DNA of 64,000 bases from contig JAPSFT010000009.1 in NCBI GenBank assembly GCA_035063765.1, forward strand, positions 149,478 through 213,477. The letters are read 5' to 3'. Positions 23,562 to 32,897 of this stretch are shown one piece after another (position 1 is the stretch's first letter; the number at the start of each line of letters is the position of its first letter). The stretch comes from Deltaproteobacteria bacterium (GTDB lineage Bacteria > Myxococcota_A > UBA9160 > PR03). The notes under the pieces were generated by a model. The model was not told the origin of the DNA. It saw nothing but the letters and a program-made list of their open reading frames with translations, and ran no database searches. Position numbers and translations under genes: made by a program.

Positions 23562-24827
23562 TCAGGCGCGGGCGGAGCGCGCCCTGCGGGCTCGACAGGC
23601 TCCGAGCGCCAGCAGCGCCACGAGCGGAGCCGCAGCGGGCTCGGGCGCATGGAAGATCTGGCTGCCGGTCTCGCCGGAGCGCCGCCACACGACGACCGGA
23701 CCGACCGGCGGCACGGAGCGGAAGCCGAGCACCGCGGTGCCGTCGAGCTCGGCGTCGTCGGTGATCGGTGTCACCACCGCCCCGTCGATCTCGAAGAAGG
23801 CGATGTCGAACTGCGACACCGGATGGGGGAAGATGCGCTGGAAGACCATCCAGCCGCCCGAGATCGCTTCGAGGGCGGTATACGGCGAGCCGGCCAGGAA
23901 CGGATCGGACGCCGGGAGCCCGAGGACGTTCGCGGGGTCGCCATTGCACTGGGTGCAGTAGAGGAGCGCGAGCGGCCCCGTCGCCTCCCAGGCGATCGCG
24001 GCCTGCTCGTAGAGGAAGAAGCCCGTTGCGTAGCTGGTGACCTGTGGGAAGTAGTGGCTCCGTCCCGCCACAGGGGTGATCGTGGTCGTGCTGCCGCTCC
24101 ACGCCAGGATCCGGGAGGAGCCGCCGGCATAGGTGGTCCAGGAGACGACGGGGTAGGTCCCCGCAAGGCCCCGCACCGCCGTCACGGTGGGGCGCTCGTC
24201 CGGGACCGCGTCGTCCGTGAGCCGCTGCGGGGTGCTCTCGGGGCTGCTCGCGTCGAGGAGCCAGACCTCGCTGGCGTCCTCCTCCCCCTCCTGCCAGACG
24301 ACGTAGTCGCCGTCGAGGTGGGGGTAGGAGGCGTTCGACCCGACGACGCGGGCGGTGTCCGCGACCCGGTCGTGCACCACCACCTGGCCGCCGCGAAGCC
24401 AGACGACGCGCGTCGCGGAGATCAGCGGACAGGCGTAGAAGACGGAGTCGACGCCGGCCGCGGAGAGGACCGTCTCGCCGGCGTCGAGGTCGCGCAGCAC
24501 CACCTGCCCCGCGCCGATCCCGCGCCGGAAGACCACGTCGCGGCCATGGATCGCGACGCACTCGTCCTCGACGGCGTTGTCCGTGATCGCCTGGGCCGGC
24601 CCGGAGCCGTTCGCGTCGTGGACCCAGATCTCGCAGGTCAGGGGATCCCATTCGTCGATCGGATCCGGCACGCACGAGACCCAGCCCGCCACGGCGCCGC
24701 TCATCGTGAGCGAGTTCTTGGTGAGGGCGTTGGCCGTGAGCGGGCGCATGGGGAAGTCGTAGGCGTGCGACACCCCCGCGAGCAACCCACCTGCCGCCAG
24801 CACGAGAAGGAAGCGACCCGCTTGCAT
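23562..24827 (-). CDS. Secreted beta-propeller protein with PEP-CTERM-like tail
   Basis: A 421-residue protein with a signal peptide (residues 1-22). The body consists of repeating blocks with I-T-D-N-A/L-T-D-D-A and W-x-D-x-x-x motifs, like TolB/WD-type propeller blades. The last 27 residues are A-P-E-P, a hydrophobic stretch and an Arg-rich end (R-A-R-R-A-R), which is the PEP-CTERM layout recognised by exosortases. The ATG at 24827 has AAGGAG upstream. Surface exposure after sorting is likely, while the function is unknown. The TIGR04073-type protein at 38962-39300 is a second marker of exosortase biology in this window. Confidence 0.75.
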   Translation of the reverse strand: MQAGRFLLVLAAGGLLAGVSHAYDFPMRPLTANALTKNSLTMSGAVAGWVSCVPDPIDEWDPLTCEIWVHDANGSGPAQAITDNAVEDECVAIHGRDVVFRRGIGAGQVVLRDLDAGETVLSAAGVDSVFYACPLISATRVVWLRGGQVVVHDRVADTARVVGSNASYPHLDGDYVVWQEGEEDASEVWLLDASSPESTPQRLTDDAVPDERPTVTAVRGLAGTYPVVSWTTYAGGSSRILAWSGSTTTITPVAGRSHYFPQVTSYATGFFLYEQAAIAWEATGPLALLYCTQCNGDPANVLGLPASDPFLAGSPYTALEAISGGWMVFQRIFPHPVSQFDIAFFEIDGAVVTPITDDAELDGTAVLGFRSVPPVGPVVVWRRSGETGSQIFHAPEPAAAPLVALLALGACRARRARSARA

Positions 24828-24882
24828 CACGATCTCCTTGGTTCCGGCCCGGCCCGGGGCCGGCATCGCGCCGGCCGGAGGA

Positions 24883-26556
24883 TCAACGGCTCGCCCGCCA
24901 GGGATCCCAGCCCGCGGCGAGCGGCGGGAGCCGGGCCGGGTCCCCGATGCGCTCGCCGGCGCGCAGCAGGGCGAGGAGATCCGTCTCGAGGACCGCGCCC
25001 GCCGCGACGACGCCGCTGCGCAGCACGTTGGCGATGCCATGGCCCGAAGGGGTGCTCGCCCCGGCCAGGAAGAGCCCGCCGATCTCGGTCTCGGGACCGA
25101 TCCGCAGCGGGCCGATCTGGTCGAGTGCCGGCTCGATGCCGTAGGAGGTGCCACCCGTCGAGCGCGTGAAGCGCTCCTGGGTCACCGGCGTCGCGGACTC
25201 CTTCCACACCACGTGCTTCGCGAGCCCGGGGATCACGCCGTCGGCGATCCCGATCAGTCGCTCGACCAGCTCCGCCTTGCGGCGGCGGTACTCGCGATCG
25301 AGGTGGTAGCGGTTGTTGCCCGCCTCGTGGGGGCCCTGCCCGACGTTCCACAGCGCGTACTCGCGCGGGACGAGGGTCATGATCTGGAGGTTCGTGTGCC
25401 CCTTCGGCGCGAGGTGGGGATTGCCGGGGTCCTTCAGCGACGCCGCCGTCACGTAGGCGAGCGGCGTCGTGCTCATCTGCCCGCTCTCGAGCTCCTGGTA
25501 GATGCCCTCGATGTCCGTGCTGCCCCAGATCCAGTAGTTCGTGTTCGGCACGCCGAGGCTGGCGAGGTCGACGTCGAGGTCGAGGTAGCTCGCGAAGAGC
25601 GGCAGCGTCATCCGGAAGCCCCGCACGCGGCCGGCCGTCTCCGGGCGCAGGTGCTCGGCGCCCACCAGCTCGAGGAGTGTCCGCTTCAGGTCGGCGTTCG
25701 AGACCACGACGGGCGCCTCGATCCGCTCTCCGTTTCGCTCGAGGACGACGCCGCGGACGCGCCCGCCTTCGATCTCGATGCGCGACACCGCCGTGCGCAC
25801 ACGCACCTCGCCCCCGAAGGCCCGGATCGCCTCGACGAGGCGTGCCGCCAGGACCTGGCCCCCGCCTTCGGGGTAGAAGGCGCCGCGCATGTAATGGTCG
25901 GTGAGGCCGGCCGCCAGGAAGCAGGGCGTCTTCGAGGGGCGCACGCCGTAGTCGCCCTGCTCGCCGAGCAGCACCGCCTGCGCGCGCTGCGAGAGGCCGT
26001 GCGCGGCGAACAGCTCCGTCACCGGCCGCAGCGCCCAGCGCGCCACGTTCGGCGCCGACGCGAAGATCTCGCCGGCGGCCGCCTCGCGGTTCTGCAGCCT
26101 CCGTCCCTGCTCGCCGAGCTCGCGCAGGAGGTCGACGCTGCGGCCGAGCGCCTCGCGCTCCTCGGGAAAGGCCTCGAGCAGGCGCGCCTTGTAGCGGTCC
26201 CAGCCGACCGGCACCCGGAAGCGGAAGCCGGGGAAGACGAGCGTCGAGAAGCCGTCGGGGTCGAGCGGCCGGAAGACGACGCGCTCGGCGAGCCCGAGAC
26301 CGTCGAGGACGCGCGTGATCACGCCGTCGCGCCCACACTCTCCGATGTAGTGGATACCGACGTCGAACTCGTATTCGTCGCCGCGTACGCGGCGACGGAA
26401 GACCTGCGAGTTGCCGCCGGCGACGGAGTGCGCCTCCAGCACGAGCGTGCGCCGGCCCGCGGCGCACAGGTACGCGGCACACGCGAGCCCACCGAGGCCC
26501 GAGCCGATCACGACGGCGTCCCAGCCCTGGCGCGGTGCGGCCGAAGCGGCGGTCAC
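24883..26556 (-). CDS. FAD-dependent oxidoreductase of the CrtI / retinol saturase family
   Basis: A 557-residue protein. The dinucleotide-binding motif is near the N-terminus (V-V-I-G-S-G-L-G-G-L-A-C-A-A-Y-L) with E-A-H-S-V-A-G-G-N following, and the C-terminal FAD block G-L-F-L-A-G-A-S-T-P-S-G-H-G-I-A-N-V is intact. The best family match is the phytoene desaturase / carotenoid isomerase / all-trans-retinol 13,14-reductase group. The substrate is presumably a polyene or other lipid; no other carotenoid gene is near. The GTG at 26556 was chosen because homology begins about 13 residues later; the frame stays open upstream. Confidence 0.85.
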   Translation of the reverse strand: MTAASAAPRQGWDAVVIGSGLGGLACAAYLCAAGRRTLVLEAHSVAGGNSQVFRRRVRGDEYEFDVGIHYIGECGRDGVITRVLDGLGLAERVVFRPLDPDGFSTLVFPGFRFRVPVGWDRYKARLLEAFPEEREALGRSVDLLRELGEQGRRLQNREAAAGEIFASAPNVARWALRPVTELFAAHGLSQRAQAVLLGEQGDYGVRPSKTPCFLAAGLTDHYMRGAFYPEGGGQVLAARLVEAIRAFGGEVRVRTAVSRIEIEGGRVRGVVLERNGERIEAPVVVSNADLKRTLLELVGAEHLRPETAGRVRGFRMTLPLFASYLDLDVDLASLGVPNTNYWIWGSTDIEGIYQELESGQMSTTPLAYVTAASLKDPGNPHLAPKGHTNLQIMTLVPREYALWNVGQGPHEAGNNRYHLDREYRRRKAELVERLIGIADGVIPGLAKHVVWKESATPVTQERFTRSTGGTSYGIEPALDQIGPLRIGPETEIGGLFLAGASTPSGHGIANVLRSGVVAAGAVLETDLLALLRAGERIGDPARLPPLAAGWDPWRASR

Positions 26557-26634
26557 GAGTGGATCCCCTTCCGGTCCGGTGGGCCGGCGACAGCGTCCCT
26601 CCCCGGCGCGGCGCCGGCAAGGCCCCCGCGAGTC

Positions 26635-26658
26635 CCGCCGGCCGGCGACGGCCGGCGG
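26635..26658. other. GC hairpin in the divergent intergenic region before lemA
   Basis: CCGCCGGCC and GGCCGGCGG form a perfect 9-bp stem around a 6-base loop (26635-26658), inside the 194-bp region between the divergent flavoprotein and lemA genes. It may be a regulatory structure or a chance product of the high GC content. No other promoter element could be placed in this region with confidence. Confidence 0.35.
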
Positions 26659-26750
26659 AGCGGCGGGTGGCCGTCCGGACCCGGTCCGGGTCGCCGCACC
26701 TCTCAAGCCAGGCCCCCGGCGTGCCGAGGCGACGCCGGGGGTGGGGGTCC

Positions 26751-27371
26751 ATGCACTCGATCTGGCTGATCGCCGGCGCACTGGCGCTCTTCGCGCTCTG
26801 GATGCTCGAGGTGGACGGGCGCTGGCTCGCCGCCGGCGCGGTGGCGTGGCTCGGGCTCGCCTTCAACTCCGTGATCCACGCCCGCAACGCGGCGGAGACG
26901 GCGCTCGCGAGCGTCGGCGTCATGCTGAAGAAGCGCTTCGACCTGATCCCGAACCTGGTCGACACCGTGCAGCGCTACGTCGAGCACGAAGCGGATCTGC
27001 TGGCGGAGCTGGTGCGCCTGCGCGCGCAGGCGGTACAGCTTCCGCCCGAGCAGGCGGCCGCCGTCGACGGCCAGATCGGTCCGGCCGTGAGCCGGATCCT
27101 CGCGACCGCCGAGAGCCACCCCGAGCTCGAGGCGAGCGAGACCTTCCAGCAGCTCCAGCGCTCGCTGAACGAGGTCGAGGAGCAGATCTCGGCAGCCCGG
27201 CGCAGCTACAACATGGCGGTCAAGGGCTACAACGACGTGGTCCGGATGTTCCCGACCAACCTCCTGGCGCTCGTCCTGGGCTACCGGGAGCGGCCGTACT
27301 TCGAGGTGCCCGCGGGCCACGACGCAACGCCCGAGGTGATGGCGCGCTTCCGGGCCCACCAGCGCTCCTGA
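26751..27371 (+). CDS. lemA: LemA family membrane protein
   Basis: A 206-residue protein with an N-terminal membrane anchor (about residues 4-38), then the family block N-A-A-E-T-A-L-A-S-V-G-V-M-L-K-K-R-F-D-L and the following helix with I-P-N-L-V-D-T-V-Q-R-Y, then Y-N-x-x-V-K-G-Y-N near the C-terminus. LemA proteins form coiled-coil helical bundles in the envelope, with unclear function. The gene is 3 bp upstream of a DUF3137 gene, a pairing seen in many genomes, so the two products probably act together. Confidence 0.93.
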   Translation: MHSIWLIAGALALFALWMLEVDGRWLAAGAVAWLGLAFNSVIHARNAAETALASVGVMLKKRFDLIPNLVDTVQRYVEHEADLLAELVRLRAQAVQLPPEQAAAVDGQIGPAVSRILATAESHPELEASETFQQLQRSLNEVEEQISAARRSYNMAVKGYNDVVRMFPTNLLALVLGYRERPYFEVPAGHDATPEVMARFRAHQRS

Positions 27372-27374
27372 GCC

Positions 27375-28349
27375 ATGCGCTCGCCCGAGGAGTTCGAGGC
27401 GTTCCTGCGCGGCGAGCTCGCGGGCCTGCTCGCGGACGTGGAGCGCGAGCGCCAGGCGGTAGGCGCACGCAGGCAGGCAGCCCGGCTGCCGGCGCCCTGG
27501 AAGCTCGGGATCGGCGCCGCCGGCGTGGCCCTCGGTACGTGGGTGGGGAGCTTCGAGCTGGTCGTGCTCGGGATCGTGCTGCCCTTCGCGATCGACGCCC
27601 TGCGGATGCTGCGCGTTCCCGACACCGCCACCCCCCGCATCCGCCAGGAGGTGCTGCGGCGGGCCGTCGAGTTCTGGGACCCGAGCTTCCGCTATCTCCC
27701 GAAGGGCTCGATCACGCGCGCCGAGTTCGACGCGAGCCGCCTCTTCGAAGGGGAGCCGATCCATCGCTTCCGCGGCGAGGACCTGGTGCAGGGCCGCCAC
27801 GGGGCCACGGCCTTCCGCTTCTCGGAGCTGCGGGCGGTGCGGGTGCGCCGGCGCGGCAAACGGGTGGAGGAGGTCCCCGTCTTCCACGGCCTCTTCTTCG
27901 TCGCCGACTTCCCCAAGCACTTCGGCGGCACGACGCTCGTGCTGCCCGACCGGGCCGAGCGGCGCCTCGGAGCCTTCGGCCGCTCGCTCCAGGCGCTCGA
28001 CGGGGTCTCCGGGCTGCGCCTCGTGCAGCTCGAGGACCCCGGCTTCGAGCGCGCCTTCGCCGTCTACGCGAGCGACGACACGGAGGCCCGCTACCTGCTC
28101 TCGCCCTCGCTCATGGAGCGCCTCCGGCGCTTCCACGAGAACACGGGCTCGCAGCTCCGCGTGAGCCTCTGCAGCGGGCGCGTGGCGATCGCGATCCCGC
28201 TCGCGACCGACTTCTTCGCCGTCGACACCGCCGCTCCGCTCGAGGCCTCGACCCTGCGCCGCTGGATGGGCGAGCTGCACTTCGCGACCGGCATCGTGGA
28301 CGAGCTCGACCTCGACACGCGCATCTGGTCGAAGCCCCCCGCCGCCTAG
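27375..28349 (+). CDS. DUF3137 domain membrane protein, partner of LemA
   Basis: A 324-residue protein. Two membrane segments lie at about residues 46-80, and the rest is soluble with the typical DUF3137 blocks F-H-G-L-F-F-V-A-D-F-P-K and Y-L-L-S-P-S-L-M-E-R-L. The function of the family is not known. The start is the ATG at 27375, 3 bp after the lemA stop. Its TAG stop lies inside the first copy of a 25-bp tandem repeat shared with the convergent gene. Confidence 0.88.
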   Translation: MRSPEEFEAFLRGELAGLLADVERERQAVGARRQAARLPAPWKLGIGAAGVALGTWVGSFELVVLGIVLPFAIDALRMLRVPDTATPRIRQEVLRRAVEFWDPSFRYLPKGSITRAEFDASRLFEGEPIHRFRGEDLVQGRHGATAFRFSELRAVRVRRRGKRVEEVPVFHGLFFVADFPKHFGGTTLVLPDRAERRLGAFGRSLQALDGVSGLRLVQLEDPGFERAFAVYASDDTEARYLLSPSLMERLRRFHENTGSQLRVSLCSGRVAIAIPLATDFFAVDTAAPLEASTLRRWMGELHFATGIVDELDLDTRIWSKPPAA

Positions 28350-28395
28350 GCCGGACCGGCTGGCCGGCCGCTAGGCCGGACCGGCTGGCCGGCCG
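28346..28395. repeat. 25-bp exact tandem duplication carrying the stop codons of two convergent genes
   Basis: CTAGGCCGGACCGGCTGGCC followed by GGCCG occurs at 28346-28370 and again at 28371-28395. The TAG of the plus-strand DUF3137 gene lies in copy one and the TAG of the minus-strand membrane protein lies in copy two. This works because CTAG reads TAG on both strands. Each unit also contains GGCCGG/CCGGCC arms able to form a hairpin, so the array may end transcription in both directions. Confidence 0.92.
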
Positions 28396-28961
28396 CTGCG
28401 GCGGAGCGCGCGCCACGCCACGAGCAGCGAGACGGCGATCCCGTAGGCGATCGCCGCGAGCACGATCGCGAACTTGAGCGCGGCGCAGGCGGCGGCCCAC
28501 GCCGCCCGGGTGCCGTCGGCGCCGGATTCGAGCTGCGCGAGGAGCTGGCGGTTCTCGACGGCGTCGAGCGCGCCGGCAGCCAGCAGCGCCCAGGCGAGGA
28601 CGACCCCGAGGCGGGACGCACCGGGGCGTCCCGCGCGCCGCGCTCCCCAGGCCACCCAGGCCGAGAGCGCGACGACGTAGAGCGGGATGAAGACGGCGCC
28701 GTCCCAGAAGGTCTGGGTGCGCGCGGCCTCGCGGGCGGCGCCGTCCCAGGAGGCGAGGATCTCGCCCGCGCGCGCGGCCGTGCCCGCGAGCTCGAAGTCG
28801 ACGATCCCGGACGGGCTCGCGGGCGTGACGAGCGGCCGCCCGAGCGCGGACATCCAGGCGCTCGCGGCGAGCAGCGCGAGCAGCAGGCCGAGCACGAGCC
28901 GCGACTCGAAGCGCGCGGGGAGCGGGATCGGGACGCGCGTGCCCCGCTTCGAGGACGTCAC
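28371..28961 (-). CDS. Four-span integral membrane protein of unknown function
   Basis: A 196-residue protein. Hydrophobic segments lie at about residues 21-43, 88-108, 118-138 and 158-180. Between the first two is a D-F-E-L-A-G-T block followed by A-G-E-I-L-A-S-W. I know similar uncharacterised proteins, but no function. Its GTG start at 28961 overlaps the TGA of the upstream four-domain fusion gene (GTGA), so the two are translationally coupled, and its stop lies in the second copy of the 25-bp repeat. Confidence 0.72.
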   Translation of the reverse strand: MTSSKRGTRVPIPLPARFESRLVLGLLLALLAASAWMSALGRPLVTPASPSGIVDFELAGTAARAGEILASWDGAAREAARTQTFWDGAVFIPLYVVALSAWVAWGARRAGRPGASRLGVVLAWALLAAGALDAVENRQLLAQLESGADGTRAAWAAACAALKFAIVLAAIAYGIAVSLLVAWRALRRSGRPAGPA

Positions 28962-31900
28962 GCCATGAGGTCGCCGAGCGCGCGCAGCTCGGCGACGACC
29001 TCGTCGGGCAGGGTGGGAGGCTCGCGGCCGACGGCGCGGCAGCCGAGGATCACCTGCGCCGAACGCTCGATGATCTCGCAGCTGTCGGCGGCGCGGCGCA
29101 GGCTGCGGCCCGCGACGAGCAGGCCGTGGTTCACCATCAGCACGGCCCAGCTCCCGCGCGCGGCCTCGCCGACCGCCTTCGCGAGCGCCTCGCTGCCCGG
29201 CATCACGAAGGGCACCCGCGGCAGCTCGCCGAAGAAGGCCGCCTCGGTCGAGATCGGCAGGAAGGGGAGGCCGGCGTTGGCGAGGATCGTCGCGTGCGGC
29301 GCGTGCGCGTGCACGACGGCCTGCGCCTCGGGTCGGGCTTGATACACCGAACAGTGCATGAGGCGCTCGCTCGACGGGGCGGCCCCCGGGGTCTCGAGCG
29401 TCGCGCCGTCGAGCCCGACCCGGACCAGGATCTCGGGCCGCAGGTCGCCCTTGAAGAGCTGGCTCGGCGTGATCCAGAGCTCGTCGCGACCCGGAATCCG
29501 CACCGAGACGTTGCCGCCGGTCGCCGTGATCAGCCCCTGGGCGTAGAGCTCGCGCACGACCTCGACGAGCTCCTCGCGCAGCGCGTCCGGTGCCGACTCG
29601 GATCGCGGCGGATCCGCGCCGAGCGCCGCCAGGTCGCCGGGATCGCCGACCTCGTCACGCGCGGCGCCGTAGTGGCGCGAGAGCGCGGGCTGGATCTGCT
29701 GCAGGGTCATCGCCTTGGCGGCGTCGCCGGTGAAGGAGAGGCGGCCCTCCATCGCGGCCTGCATCGGGTTCAACCGCCCGGTGAACATCCCGTCGAGCAC
29801 GTCGGCGGGCAGCGTGAGCTCCACCTCGGGGCGCCCGTCGGGCGCGCCGAGGGCGCCCGCGAGGCCGGCCCGCAGGCGCAGCCAGAACGCGAGGCCGAGG
29901 TCGTCGAGCCGGAAGTGCAGGGTCACGTCGTGGTCGCCCGCGAAGCGGGCCAGCTCCGGGTCGGCGAGCGCGCGCGCGACGAAGCCCGCGAGCAGCCGCT
30001 CCATGTGTGCCCGCACCGGGCCGGCAGCGGCCGCCGCGCGCGAGCTGCGGCCGGGCGCTGCGCCAGCGGGCGCGGCGGCACGCCGCTCGATCCCGGAGAC
30101 GGCGGGTGTGGCGGCGTCGCGCTGGAGGTCGGAGACGGCGGGGGCGGGGCGGCCGGCGAGGGCGGCCAGGCGGGCGCCGTCGGGCGCGGGGCGCGGGGCG
30201 GTCCAGGAGAAGCCGTCGAGGGTCTCGGGGTTCCGGACGTGCAGGGGGCGCTCGCCGCGGACCAGGCGGGCCAGGTCGGCGGCGACGATGCGGCCCTGGT
30301 GGGCGCCCACCTCGTGGGTGTTGCCGCCGACGTGGGGCGTTGCGATCACGTGCGGGAGCTGGAGCAGCGGGTGGTCGGCGCCGGGCGGCTCGACGGCGAA
30401 GACGTCGAGCGCGGCGCCGGCGAGGTGGCCCTCGCGCAGCGCCGCGGCGAGCGCGTCCTCGTCGACCAGCGCGGCGCGCGCGGTGTTGATCAGGAACGAG
30501 CCCGGCCGCATGCGCGCGAGGCGCGCCGCGTCGAGCAGGCCGCGGGTCGCGGCCGTCACCGGCGCGTGGAGGCTCACGACGTGGCTCAGCGACAGGAGCT
30601 CGTCGAGCTCGAGCCACTCGGTGTCGGCGAGGGCCGCGGCCTCGGGCGAGACCAGGGGATCGTGGACCACGACGCGCACGCCGAAGCCGTGCAGGCGGCG
30701 CGCGACGCCGCGCCCGACCGCGCCGAGCCCGACGAGCCCGACCGTCTTGCCGCCGAGCTCGTGGCCGCGCAGCTGCGAGAAGGCCTGCCCCATCCGGCCC
30801 AGGTCGCCGGCCGCGATCCCGGGCTGGCGCAGGAAGGCCCCGGCCTCCGGCAGCTTGCGCAGGAGCGCGAGCGCGCAGGCCACGGTCAGGTCCGCCACGG
30901 CGTCGGCGTTGCGGCCGGGCGCGTGGAGGACCGGGATGCCGTAGGCGCTGCAGGCCTCGACGTCCACGTTGACCGCGTCACCCCGGCACGCGGCGACCAC
31001 CCGCAGCGCCGGCAGGCGGGCGAGCGCGGCTGCGTCCACCACGTCCACCTCGGTCACGAACACCGCGAAGCCGGCGAGCGCCTCGACCAGCGCCGGTCCG
31101 GCCAGGAGCCGCATCGCCTCGCGGAAGGGCGCGTGCTCGACCGGGCCCAACGCGCGCAGCGCGGCGAGCGAGTCCGGATCGAGGTCCGCGGTCGCGAGGA
31201 TGCGCGGCGTGACGCCCGCTTCGCCTGCGACGCTCGCCCGGGCCCGCTCGCGCAGGAGCTCCGGGAGCAGGCGCTCGCCGGCGGGCGCGTCGGCCGAGGC
31301 TCGCGCCTCGGCGTGGCGGCGCCACACATGATAGTGTCGATCGTAGGCCGCGAGGCGGGCGGGGTCGGGCTCCGCGGCGACGCCGTCGGGGGCGGCGAGC
31401 CGCGCCCCCTCGCCGAGGTCGCGGAACACGCCGGCCGCGACGCCCGCGCACAGCGCCGCACCGAGGGCGCTCGCCTCGGGCGCGGGCCCGGTGCGGATCG
31501 GCACGCCGAGGACATCGGCCAGCACCGCGAGCCAGGTGGCGCTCGCGCCCATGCCGCCGGCCGCATGGACGGCGTCGGGCGTCAGGCCCGCGACCCCCGC
31601 CGCCCGCGCGAGGTTCGCGCGCACGGAGAAGGCCGCGCCTTCGACGAAGGCGCGCGCCGCGAGCCGGCGCCGATCGGGATCGCCGGCCGCGACCAGCGGC
31701 GAGAACGCGAGGCTCGTGATCGGGAGCCCGAGCGCGCGCGGGTCCGAGGCCGGCGGGCCGAAGCAGGCGAGCGTGCCGGCCGCGCCCTGCGGCGCGCGCG
31801 CCGCCTCGGCGAAGAGCCTCGCGACCGGCCGCGGCGCACCCGGGAAGAGCATGCCGGCGGCCCAGTCGAGCGCCTCGCCGAGCGGCCCCGCGTTGCTCTC

Positions 31901-32785
31901 GAGCACCCAGCGGTCCGGCACCACGTGGCGCTCGGTCCAGACGCGCGCCTCGGGATCGACGATCGCCCGCTCGCAGACGAGCTGCACAGGAGCGCTGGTG
32001 CCCGTCACGAGCCCCGCAGCCCCGGCGGCGATCGCACCGGCTCCGAGCAGTGCGCACTGGGTGTCGGCGCCGCCGGCTGCCACCGCGAGGCCCGCGCGCA
32101 GGCCGAGCGCGCCCGCCGCCTCCGCGCCGAGCGCGCCGATCCGCGCTCCGGAGGCCACGATCGGCGGGAGCCAGGCGCGCGGGATCGCGTTCGCGTCGGC
32201 GAGATCCCCGGCCCACGCGTCGCGAGCCAGGTCGAAGAGGCCGCTCGTGCTCGCCTGCGAGAGATCGGTGGCGAGCGCGCCGCACAGCCGGAAGGCGATC
32301 CAGTCGGAGAGCGCGAGCGCGTGGGCGACCTGCGCCGCACGCTCCTCGCGTACGAGCCAGCGCAGGCGGGAGAGCAGCGAGAACGGGGCGGGTCCGTGGC
32401 CGGTGCGCGCGTGCAGCGCTGCTCCCTCCGCGGCGGGCTCGCCACACACGCCGGCGGGGCGCGCGTCGCGGCTCGGGGCCGCGAAGAGCGGCGTCCCGTC
32501 GCGAGCGATCACGACGTTCGCGAAGCGCATCGCCGAGGCCGCGACGCCACCGATCGAACCCGGCGCGACCCCCGCTCGCCCGACGGCCTCGCGGACGGCG
32601 GCTGCGATCGCCCGCCAGGCCGCGTCGAGGTCGAGATCGACGCCCATGCCGCCCGTTCCCGAGGCCGGCCGGTACGCCCAGGGATGGCGTGCGCTCGCGA
32701 GCGGCCCGCGCGCAGGGTCGAGGATCAGCGCGCGGATCCCGCTCCCGCCCGCATCGAGTCCCAGCAGCAGCTCGCTCGGCGCCAT
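28958..32785 (-). CDS. Four-domain fusion: FGGY kinase / 2-hydroxyacid dehydrogenase / SCP2 / class II aldolase
   Basis: A 1275-residue open frame without interruption. Residues about 1-520 form an FGGY carbohydrate kinase (L-G-L-D-A-G-G-S-G-I-R at the start, A-A-G-G-M-G-A-S near the end). Residues about 560-890 form a D-2-hydroxyacid dehydrogenase with the NAD motif G-L-G-A-V-G-R-G and catalytic Arg (N-T-A-R-A), Glu (V-E-P-P) and His (P-H-V-G-G). Residues about 950-1050 form an SCP2 sterol-carrier-like domain. Residues about 1065-1275 form a class II aldolase/epimerase with A-T-G-G-N-V-S-V, zinc ligands H-A-H and V-N-H-G. It would oxidise, phosphorylate and cleave a sugar acid or related polyol in the cytoplasm; the substrate is unknown. 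ATG 32785 is preceded by GAGGGG. Confidence 0.88.
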   Translation of the reverse strand: MAPSELLLGLDAGGSGIRALILDPARGPLASARHPWAYRPASGTGGMGVDLDLDAAWRAIAAAVREAVGRAGVAPGSIGGVAASAMRFANVVIARDGTPLFAAPSRDARPAGVCGEPAAEGAALHARTGHGPAPFSLLSRLRWLVREERAAQVAHALALSDWIAFRLCGALATDLSQASTSGLFDLARDAWAGDLADANAIPRAWLPPIVASGARIGALGAEAAGALGLRAGLAVAAGGADTQCALLGAGAIAAGAAGLVTGTSAPVQLVCERAIVDPEARVWTERHVVPDRWVLESNAGPLGEALDWAAGMLFPGAPRPVARLFAEAARAPQGAAGTLACFGPPASDPRALGLPITSLAFSPLVAAGDPDRRRLAARAFVEGAAFSVRANLARAAGVAGLTPDAVHAAGGMGASATWLAVLADVLGVPIRTGPAPEASALGAALCAGVAAGVFRDLGEGARLAAPDGVAAEPDPARLAAYDRHYHVWRRHAEARASADAPAGERLLPELLRERARASVAGEAGVTPRILATADLDPDSLAALRALGPVEHAPFREAMRLLAGPALVEALAGFAVFVTEVDVVDAAALARLPALRVVAACRGDAVNVDVEACSAYGIPVLHAPGRNADAVADLTVACALALLRKLPEAGAFLRQPGIAAGDLGRMGQAFSQLRGHELGGKTVGLVGLGAVGRGVARRLHGFGVRVVVHDPLVSPEAAALADTEWLELDELLSLSHVVSLHAPVTAATRGLLDAARLARMRPGSFLINTARAALVDEDALAAALREGHLAGAALDVFAVEPPGADHPLLQLPHVIATPHVGGNTHEVGAHQGRIVAADLARLVRGERPLHVRNPETLDGFSWTAPRPAPDGARLAALAGRPAPAVSDLQRDAATPAVSGIERRAAAPAGAAPGRSSRAAAAAGPVRAHMERLLAGFVARALADPELARFAGDHDVTLHFRLDDLGLAFWLRLRAGLAGALGAPDGRPEVELTLPADVLDGMFTGRLNPMQAAMEGRLSFTGDAAKAMTLQQIQPALSRHYGAARDEVGDPGDLAALGADPPRSESAPDALREELVEVVRELYAQGLITATGGNVSVRIPGRDELWITPSQLFKGDLRPEILVRVGLDGATLETPGAAPSSERLMHCSVYQARPEAQAVVHAHAPHATILANAGLPFLPISTEAAFFGELPRVPFVMPGSEALAKAVGEAARGSWAVLMVNHGLLVAGRSLRRAADSCEIIERSAQVILGCRAVGREPPTLPDEVVAELRALGDLMA

Positions 32786-32897
32786 CTGGAGAGCCCCTCT
32801 GGTCGGCCGGATCCGGGGGCATGGTAGGTCGAGCCGGAGCCGATGGCTTTCACCCACCCGGGCGCGCGCGCACACGCGCCGTTAGGCTCCGCCCTCC

